Source of the DNA: Vibrio chagasii
GTDB lineage: Bacteria > Pseudomonadota > Gammaproteobacteria > Enterobacterales > Vibrionaceae
NCBI GenBank assembly: GCA_041879415.1
Contig: CP090851.1
Location: 2,480,001 to 2,544,000 of the forward strand
Length of the DNA: 64,000 bases
Reading direction: 5' to 3'
In this document: one piece after another, positions 58,702 to 64,000 of the stretch
Layout of the letters: each line of letters begins with the position of its first letter
How positions within the stretch are numbered: position 1 is the stretch's first letter
Notes under the pieces: model-generated
The model's database searches: none
Seen by the model: only the letters and a program-made list of their open reading frames with translations
What the model was told of the DNA's origin: nothing
Position numbers and translations under genes: made by a program

Positions 58702-59517
58702 CTACAGCAGGTGCTTACCTAAAAACTCTTTCAGCATAGTGTTTACGAACTCTGGCTGTTCTAGCGAGCTAATATGTCCCGCGCCAGGGATCACCACCAA
58801 TTCACTACCTGAAATACAATCATGCATCAGGTAAGATTCAAGTACTGGGCGTGGTTTGTCTTCTTGGCCGACAGCAACCAATACAGGTAGCGCAAACTTC
58901 TCAATCGTTTCAATCATGTCACGACGTCCAAACACCATACGACCAATTCGAGCGACTTGTTCTGCTTGCTCCCCCTGTAATGCCGATAGCTGTTGAGTAA
59001 AGCCTTCAACCAAAGCTGGCGTGTTAGTTTGTGCATCATTAGCAAAGAACAGTGGCACAACCGCTTCAATAATCGGTTGAGGAACCATCTTAGTTTGAGA
59101 AATCGTATCGAGCATGCTGAAGTACTTCGCGTGTGCGACTTCTGGCTCTAAGCCAACGAAAGTGTCCATCAGTACCAAAGATTTGATACGTGACGGTGCT
59201 AGCTCCGCAAGCTCAGTGCCCCACATACCACCAACCGATAAACCCACCACAGAAAACTCTTCGATGTTTAAATGGTCAAGCAGTACCAGAACATGTTGAG
59301 CGTAGCCTTTTAGATTGCCCATTGCACTCGGTGCCGCTTGAGACTCACCATGAGACCAAAGTTCAGGCACAATACAACGGTACTGAGATTTTAATGCTTC
59401 AACCTGTGGCTTCCACATCGTACTATCCCAAAGGTAGCTATGCCCTAGAACAACAACTGGGCCTTGGCCTTCATCTAGGTACGCCATCGATTGATTATCT
59501 ACAGTGAACTTGTTCAT
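58702..59517 (-). CDS. Alpha/beta hydrolase of unknown substrate
   Basis: The fold is clear: oxyanion loop VVVLGHSYLWDSTMW, nucleophile elbow GLSVGG (S at about 95), an acid in LVAVGQEDKPRP and a histidine in PGAGHISSLEQPEF. The length is 271. It resembles the 3-oxoadipate enol-lactonase and haloperoxidase groups, but no pathway neighbours support that. It is a single gene between plsY and tsaD with its own terminator. It is not part of the E. coli order here, so it is a lineage addition. Confidence 0.85.
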   Translation of the reverse strand: MNKFTVDNQSMAYLDEGQGPVVVLGHSYLWDSTMWKPQVEALKSQYRCIVPELWSHGESQAAPSAMGNLKGYAQHVLVLLDHLNIEEFSVVGLSVGGMWGTELAELAPSRIKSLVLMDTFVGLEPEVAHAKYFSMLDTISQTKMVPQPIIEAVVPLFFANDAQTNTPALVEGFTQQLSALQGEQAEQVARIGRMVFGRRDMIETIEKFALPVLVAVGQEDKPRPVLESYLMHDCISGSELVVIPGAGHISSLEQPEFVNTMLKEFLGKHLL

Positions 59518-59575
59518 CTTCTTCCCTAATCTCTATCAGCAATTATTTATCGACATATAGTCGGTAAGCTAAGAT

Positions 59576-59606
59576 ATAAAAACGGCCGCACAAGGCGACC
59601 GTTTAT
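59576..59606 (-). terminator. Terminator of tsaD
   Basis: AAACGGCCGC / GGCGACCGTTT stem with G-U or bulge, followed on the minus strand by a T run. It begins about 18 bases after the tsaD stop. Confidence 0.65.
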
Positions 59607-59623
59607 CGAAACATTTTGATGTC

Positions 59624-60640
59624 TTACGCAATTGGCTCTAATTGGTCAATCGGCCAACGCGGTGTGGCTTGAACTGAAAGATCAGCAGTCTCACCATTTT
59701 TCAGGCGCTGCATACCGGCATAAGCGATCATCGCACCGTTATCAGTACAGAACTCAGTGCGCGGGTAGTAAACCTCGCCACCAATTTTCTTAGCAAGTGC
59801 TTCAAGTTCAACACGCAGTTGTTTGTTTGCACTTACGCCACCAGCAATTACTATACGTTTCATGCCCGTCTGTTCCAAGGCACGCTTACACTTGATTACC
59901 AAGGTGCCACAAACGGCCTCTTGGAACGCATACGCGATGTCGGCACGAGTTTGTTCGCTATCGTCATTGTCACGAATCGTGTTCGCAGCAAAGGTTTTTA
60001 GACCAGAAAAGCTCATATCCAGGCCCGGACGATCCGTCATTGGACGTGGGAACTTAAAGCGGCCCGGCGTGCCTTTTTCCGCCAGTCGAGATAGCAACGG
60101 ACCACCAGGGTAATCTAAGCCCATCAGCTTCGCCGTTTTATCAAACGCTTCACCTGCTGCATCATCAATCGATTCACCAAGGATCTTGTATTCACCGATG
60201 CCTTTCACTTCGACCATCATTGTGTGACCACCAGAAACAAGCAGAGCGACAAATGGGAACGGTGGTGGGTTATCTTCTAGCATAGGAGCAAGGAGGTGAC
60301 CTTCCATATGGTGAACAGGTACAGCTGGCACACCCCAAGCGTAAGCAATGCTGCGACCAATCGTTGCACCAACAAGCAGCGCACCAACAAGGCCAGGGCC
60401 AGCCGTGTAAGCCACACCATCGATGTCTTTAGAGGTTAGGTTTGCCTCTTTAAGAGCCGCTTTGATTAGCGGAATTGTTTTCTTCACGTGATCACGTGAT
60501 GCCAGCTCAGGGACTACACCACCGTAATCGGCGTGCAGCTTTACTTGGCTGTATAATTGATGAGAAAGCAGACCCTGCTCATCATCATAAATTGCGATTC
60601 CTGTTTCATCACAAGAGGTTTCAATACCAATAATGCGCAT
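59624..60640 (-). CDS. tsaD: tRNA t6A synthesis protein TsaD
   Basis: Transfers threonylcarbamoyl to A37 of ANN-decoding tRNAs with TsaB and TsaE. The N-terminal ASKHA fold begins [20 protein letters not shown]. The metal-binding histidines are H111 and H115 in [11 protein letters not shown], and [11 protein letters not shown] and [10 protein letters not shown] follow. I start at ATG 60640; an in-frame upstream start at 60712 is unneeded. Its 338 residues match E. coli (337). It is divergent from rpsU, the conserved arrangement. Confidence 0.97.
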   Translation of the reverse strand: MRIIGIETSCDETGIAIYDDEQGLLSHQLYSQVKLHADYGGVVPELASRDHVKKTIPLIKAALKEANLTSKDIDGVAYTAGPGLVGALLVGATIGRSIAYAWGVPAVPVHHMEGHLLAPMLEDNPPPFPFVALLVSGGHTMMVEVKGIGEYKILGESIDDAAGEAFDKTAKLMGLDYPGGPLLSRLAEKGTPGRFKFPRPMTDRPGLDMSFSGLKTFAANTIRDNDDSEQTRADIAYAFQEAVCGTLVIKCKRALEQTGMKRIVIAGGVSANKQLRVELEALAKKIGGEVYYPRTEFCTDNGAMIAYAGMQRLKNGETADLSVQATPRWPIDQLEPIA

Positions 60641-60703
60641 AATTTTCTCGGCACGCTTTCGTCTAAAATGGGAAATTAGCGCAATATTACCCTGCCTAAG
60701 CTC

Positions 60704-60731
60704 TTCAAACAAATATTGTACAGACTATAAT
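60704..60731 (+). promoter_or_regulatory. Putative promoter of the rpsU-dnaG-rpoD operon
   Basis: A perfect TATAAT (60726-60731) with TTCAAA 16 bases upstream (60704-60709). The leader to rpsU would be about 158 bases. I see no clear LexA box (CTG-N10-CAG) here, unlike the E. coli operon. Confidence 0.4.
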
Positions 60732-60895
60732 CGACAAAGTGCTTTACAAAGCCACTCTGATCGGATTAAAATTCCGCACCATTTTTGATCAAGCTGGTTA
60801 GAGACCACACTTAATCGAAAGTTGTCTACGGATAATTTTTCTGATTTGGTCATCAGTAGCCAGCGATAATGAATAACCCCTGAGGTGAAAGGCAT

Positions 60896-61111
60896 ATGCC
60901 AATAGTTAAAGTACGTGAAAACGAACCGTTCGACGTTGCACTACGTCGTTTCAAGCGCTCTTGTGAAAAAGCAGGTATCCTTTCTGAAGTTCGCCGTCGC
61001 GAGCACTACGAAAAGCCAACTACAGTTCGCAAACGCGCTAAAGCAGCAGCTCAAAAGCGTCACGCTAAGAAGCTAGCTCGCGAAAACGCACGTCGCGTTC
61101 GCCTGTACTAA
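60896..61111 (+). CDS. rpsU: 30S ribosomal protein S21
   Basis: Small, very basic protein of the 30S platform, near the anti-Shine-Dalgarno. It begins [20 protein letters not shown] and ends NARRVRLY; 71 residues, as in E. coli. A strong GAGGTGAAAGG precedes it. It is the first gene of the macromolecular synthesis operon. Confidence 0.98.
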   Translation: MPIVKVRENEPFDVALRRFKRSCEKAGILSEVRRREHYEKPTTVRKRAKAAAQKRHAKKLARENARRVRLY

Positions 61112-61136
61112 TAACTTAATCCATAAGGACTGAGTT

Positions 61137-61580
61137 ATGGCTCTTATTGAACAACTCAAAGAAGAGCAAAAATTAGCGATGAAAGCCAAGGACAAACCGC
61201 GCCTTGGCACTATCCGTTTAGCTCTTGCTGCTGTAAAGCAACGTGAAGTCGACGAACAGATTACTCTGAGCGATGACGACATTCTTGCTGTACTAGTAAA
61301 AATGGTTAAACAACGTCGCGATTCTGTTGCTCAATATGAATCAGCTGGTCGTCAAGATCTTGCTGACGTGGAACAAGCAGAAATTGCTGTACTTGAAGGC
61401 TTTATGCCTCAACCGCTTACTGAAGAAGAAGTAATCGCACTACTTGATAGCGCAATTGCAGAAGCTCAACCTGCGGGCATGCAAGACATGGGTAAAGTAA
61501 TGGCTATCTTGAAACCACAAATTCAAGGGCGTGCAGATATGGGTAAAGTTAGTGGTTTAGTTCGTTCTAAACTCGCTTAA
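61137..61580 (+). CDS. GatB/YqeY domain protein
   Basis: Helical protein of the YqeY group, related to the C-terminal tRNA-binding domain of GatB. It begins MALIEQLKEEQKLAMKAKDK and contains RLGTIRLALAAVKQREVDE and MGKVMAILKPQIQGRADMGK. The length of 147 is typical. Its role is uncertain. It lies between rpsU and dnaG, an arrangement common in Vibrio and Pseudomonas but absent from E. coli. It follows rpsU by 25 bases and precedes a terminator. Confidence 0.92.
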   Translation: MALIEQLKEEQKLAMKAKDKPRLGTIRLALAAVKQREVDEQITLSDDDILAVLVKMVKQRRDSVAQYESAGRQDLADVEQAEIAVLEGFMPQPLTEEEVIALLDSAIAEAQPAGMQDMGKVMAILKPQIQGRADMGKVSGLVRSKLA

Positions 61581-61598
61581 TCCCAAATCAAATTGCAA

Positions 61599-61634
61599 CA
61601 AGCCGTGCAATCCTTCGGAACGCACGGCTTGTTT
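61599..61634 (+). terminator. Hairpin between the YqeY gene and dnaG
   Basis: CAAGCCGTGC / GCACGGCTTG (61599-61608 and 61622-61631) with a 13-base loop that contains CTTCGG, then TTTG. The T run is short, so partial termination is likely. In E. coli a terminator at this place lowers dnaG relative to rpsU. Confidence 0.65.
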
Positions 61635-61699
61635 GTATCTGTAACCCATTCAAACTATTATTATCCACACTCTCAGTTAGTGCATTTTTCTAAGGTTTT

Positions 61700-63451
61700 A
61701 TGGCAGGACACATCCCGCGTAGTTTCATCGATGATCTCCTAGCGCGTCTCGACATTGTCGACATCATAGACGCACGCGTGAAACTTAAGAAAAAAGGCAA
61801 AAACTACGGCGCTTGTTGTCCGTTTCATAACGAAAAGACCCCCTCTTTTAGCGTAAGCCAAGAGAAACAGTTTTATCACTGTTTTGGTTGTGGCGTACAC
61901 GGCAATGCCATCGACTTCATTATGGAGTTCGAACGCCTTGAATTTGTTGAAGCTATTGAAGAGCTGGCCTCTTTCTTAGGGCTCGATGTTCCAAGAGAAC
62001 AACGTAGCGGTGAGATTTCTACCGCACCAAGAGCCAACACAGAACAAAAACGTAACCTCTATGATTTAATGGGCGGCATTAGCCAGTTCTATCGTTCTCA
62101 GCTAAAAATAGCAGCCAATAAACCTGCGATTGAGTACCTCAAAAATCGTGGTCTGTCGGGCGAAATCGTCCAGAAATTTGGCATTGGTTACGTGGCCGAT
62201 GAGTGGGACTTAGTTCGTAAGAACTTTGGCCAACAAAAAGAAGCCCAAGACATGCTCGTGACCGGCGGCATGTTGATCGAGAATGATAAAGGCAACCGAT
62301 ATGACCGATTCCGTGGCCGTGTCATGTTCCCGATTCGTGATCGTCGTGGTCGTGTAATTGGTTTTGGTGGTCGTGTCTTAGAAGACGGCACACCAAAATA
62401 CCTAAACTCACCAGAGACGCCTATCTTCCATAAAGGTAAAGAGCTCTATGGCCTTTATGAAGTATTGCAGGCATACCGTGAACCACCTCAAGTCCTTGTG
62501 GTTGAAGGTTACATGGATGTCGTGGCGCTTGCGCAATATGGTGTAGATTACTCGGTGGCTTCACTAGGCACCTCAACAACCGGTGACCATATCCAGATGC
62601 TGTTTAGACAAACCAGCACTGTGGTTTGTTGTTACGATGGTGACCGAGCTGGTAAAGAGGCTGCATGGCGCGCTCTAGAAAATGCACTTGAGTACCTGAA
62701 AACAGGTAACACACTCAAGTTTCTGTTCTTGCCCGATGGTGAAGACCCAGATAGCTATATTAGAGAACATGGTAAGGCCGCTTTTGAGCAGCTCGTCCAA
62801 AATGCAACGCCACTATCGACCTATTTGTTCGACAACCTGATAGAAATACACAAACTTAACTTGGGCACAACCGAAGGAAAATCGGCACTGCGTGCGCACG
62901 CAAGCGCCTTAATTAATAAAATTCCTGACAGTTATTTCCAAGAGTTGCTCGAAAAATTATTGGATGAACGAACTGGATTTGATAACCAACTGAGACGTGC
63001 TCGTGTTCATACACAGAACCCGACACCTCAACCGCATAAAGAGCTCAAGCGAACTCCAATGCGTGAAGTTATCGCTTTGCTTATCCAAAATCCGAGCTAT
63101 GCTGATATGGTACCGGATTTATCAAGTGTCAAAGGCTTACCATTGCCTGGACTAAGTTTATTCGTCGAAGTACTTGATAAATGCCACGCGCATCCCCATA
63201 TCAACACCGGCCAGTTATTAGAGCACTGGCGAGATAATAAACATGAGGCTCTTCTGTCTCGTCTCGCGAGCTGGGAAATCCCCCTCGACGAAGACAATCA
63301 AGAAGACATATTTTTAGACTCATTGGACAAAATACTTGCCCAGTGCGTTGAAAAACAAATTGAAAACCTGCAGGCCAAAGCAAGAAGTGTCGGTTTATCA
63401 GCCGAAGAAAAAAGGGAGCTACTAGCTTTAATGCTAGATCTAAAAGCGTAA
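61700..63451 (+). CDS. dnaG: DNA primase DnaG
   Basis: Makes RNA primers at the replication fork. The N-terminal zinc domain has C40, H43, C61 and C64. The RNA polymerase core has RFRGRVMFPIRDRRGRVIGF, and the TOPRIM metal site has E269 (VVEGYMD) and D313/D315 (CYDGDRAGKE). The C-terminal helicase-binding domain (about 435-583) is less conserved. The length of 583 matches E. coli (581). It lies between the terminator at 61599 and rpoD, 99 bases away. Confidence 0.98.
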   Translation: MAGHIPRSFIDDLLARLDIVDIIDARVKLKKKGKNYGACCPFHNEKTPSFSVSQEKQFYHCFGCGVHGNAIDFIMEFERLEFVEAIEELASFLGLDVPREQRSGEISTAPRANTEQKRNLYDLMGGISQFYRSQLKIAANKPAIEYLKNRGLSGEIVQKFGIGYVADEWDLVRKNFGQQKEAQDMLVTGGMLIENDKGNRYDRFRGRVMFPIRDRRGRVIGFGGRVLEDGTPKYLNSPETPIFHKGKELYGLYEVLQAYREPPQVLVVEGYMDVVALAQYGVDYSVASLGTSTTGDHIQMLFRQTSTVVCCYDGDRAGKEAAWRALENALEYLKTGNTLKFLFLPDGEDPDSYIREHGKAAFEQLVQNATPLSTYLFDNLIEIHKLNLGTTEGKSALRAHASALINKIPDSYFQELLEKLLDERTGFDNQLRRARVHTQNPTPQPHKELKRTPMREVIALLIQNPSYADMVPDLSSVKGLPLPGLSLFVEVLDKCHAHPHINTGQLLEHWRDNKHEALLSRLASWEIPLDEDNQEDIFLDSLDKILAQCVEKQIENLQAKARSVGLSAEEKRELLALMLDLKA

Positions 63452-63498
63452 CCCTGTTTGATTAGTCAGCATTTAATAAATTTGTTAACATAATTGGT

Positions 63499-63516
63499 TT
63501 GCATTTGAGAATGCAA
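63499..63516 (+). other. Hairpin in the dnaG-rpoD spacer
   Basis: TTGCATT / AATGCAA with a TGAG loop, 35 bases before rpoD. There is no T run. In E. coli this spacer is an RNase E processing site that separates dnaG from rpoD; the hairpin may mark the same event here. Confidence 0.4.
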
Positions 63517-63550
63517 CGTCCTTCACCAGACCTGAAGTTGGATATCATCT

Positions 63551-64000
63551 ATGGATCAAAATCCGCAGTCACAGCTTAAATTACTTGTTATTAAAGGCAA
63601 GGAACAAGGCTATCTGACCTACGCCGAAGTAAACGACCACCTACCTGCAGAAATCGTGGATTCTGAACAGGTAGAAGACATCATTCAAATGATTAACGAC
63701 ATGGGCATCAAAGTAGTTGAAACTGCACCTGATGCTGATGATCTAGCGCTTAATGATGACGATGCCAATATAGATGAAGACGCAGCCGAAGCTGCAGCTG
63801 CTGCGCTTTCAAGCGTAGAAAGCGAGATTGGCCGTACTACTGACCCAGTTCGCATGTACATGCGTGAAATGGGTACAGTTGAACTACTGACTCGTGAAGG
63901 CGAAATCGACATTGCGAAACGCATTGAAGATGGTATCAACACCGTTCAACTATCTGTTGCTGAGTACCCAGGTACTATTCCATACATCTTGGAACAGTTT
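63551..64000 (+). CDS. rpoD: RNA polymerase sigma factor RpoD (sigma70), 5' part
   Basis: The housekeeping sigma factor, cut by the window edge after 150 codons. It begins MDQNPQSQLKLLVIKGKEQG, the region 1.1 start, with the acidic stretch DDLALNDDDANIDEDAAEAA that masks DNA binding. Region 1.2 starts at TTDPVRMYMREMGTVELLTR and EGEIDIAKRIEDG. All are near-identical to gamma-proteobacterial RpoD. It is the last gene of the rpsU-dnaG-rpoD operon. Confidence 0.98.
   Translation, partial: MDQNPQSQLKLLVIKGKEQGYLTYAEVNDHLPAEIVDSEQVEDIIQMINDMGIKVVETAPDADDLALNDDDANIDEDAAEAAAAALSSVESEIGRTTDPVRMYMREMGTVELLTREGEIDIAKRIEDGINTVQLSVAEYPGTIPYILEQF

Noticed and set aside
60641..60895. LexA box upstream of rpsU
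   Set aside because: I looked for CTG-N10-CAG symmetry near the promoter and found no convincing match.

Overview
The window is a core-genome segment of a Vibrio, most like the V. splendidus group. That call rests on remembered protein similarity and gene order and was not searched; the species is not settled. Base composition looks even, every enzyme looks intact, and I see no phage, insertion sequence, CRISPR array or tRNA.

Region 1 (about 330-17000, all minus strand, read from high to low coordinates) is the division and cell wall (dcw) cluster: rsmH-ftsL-ftsI-murE-murF-mraY-murD-ftsW-murG-murC-ftsQ-ftsA-ftsZ-lpxC. Genes abut or overlap by 1-8 bases. The main breaks are a spacer before ftsQ with a good sigma70 promoter and a spacer before lpxC with another. 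mraZ and ddl, present in the E. coli cluster, are not here.

Region 2 (17145-23440) holds the RNase P RNA gene rnpB, with a 24-base unit repeated three times near its 5' end. Then come rsmI (minus), the plus-strand run lpoA-yraN-diaA-dolP (a peptidoglycan synthase activator, a nuclease-fold protein, a replication-timing factor and an envelope lipoprotein), and the stringent starvation pair sspA-sspB (minus).

Region 3 (23459-32118) has the cytochrome bc1 operon petABC, the ribosomal protein operon rplM-rpsI and zapE on the minus strand. zapG and the periplasmic proteases degQ and degS are on the plus strand.

Region 4 (32145-40711) has nudF-yqiB-cpdA-yqiA-parE-parC on the minus strand, with tolC divergent from it.

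Region 5 (40743-64000) follows the E. coli order hldE-glnE-ygiF-ygiM-cca-uppP-folB-plsY-tsaD-rpsU-(yqeY)-dnaG-rpoD. Modules absent from that E. coli stretch are interleaved: a chemoreceptor and a K+ channel, a phosphate transporter with its PhoU-like partner, gspA-gspB, a divergent folK and an alpha/beta hydrolase. The window ends inside rpoD.

No new multi-gene system stands out. The most unusual signals are the triplicated hairpin unit in rnpB, a 12-codon insertion at the N terminus of cca, a divergent HPPK coupled to folB, a terminator hairpin in the sspA leader that could pair with the sspA Shine-Dalgarno, and an unidentified reading frame running off the left edge.
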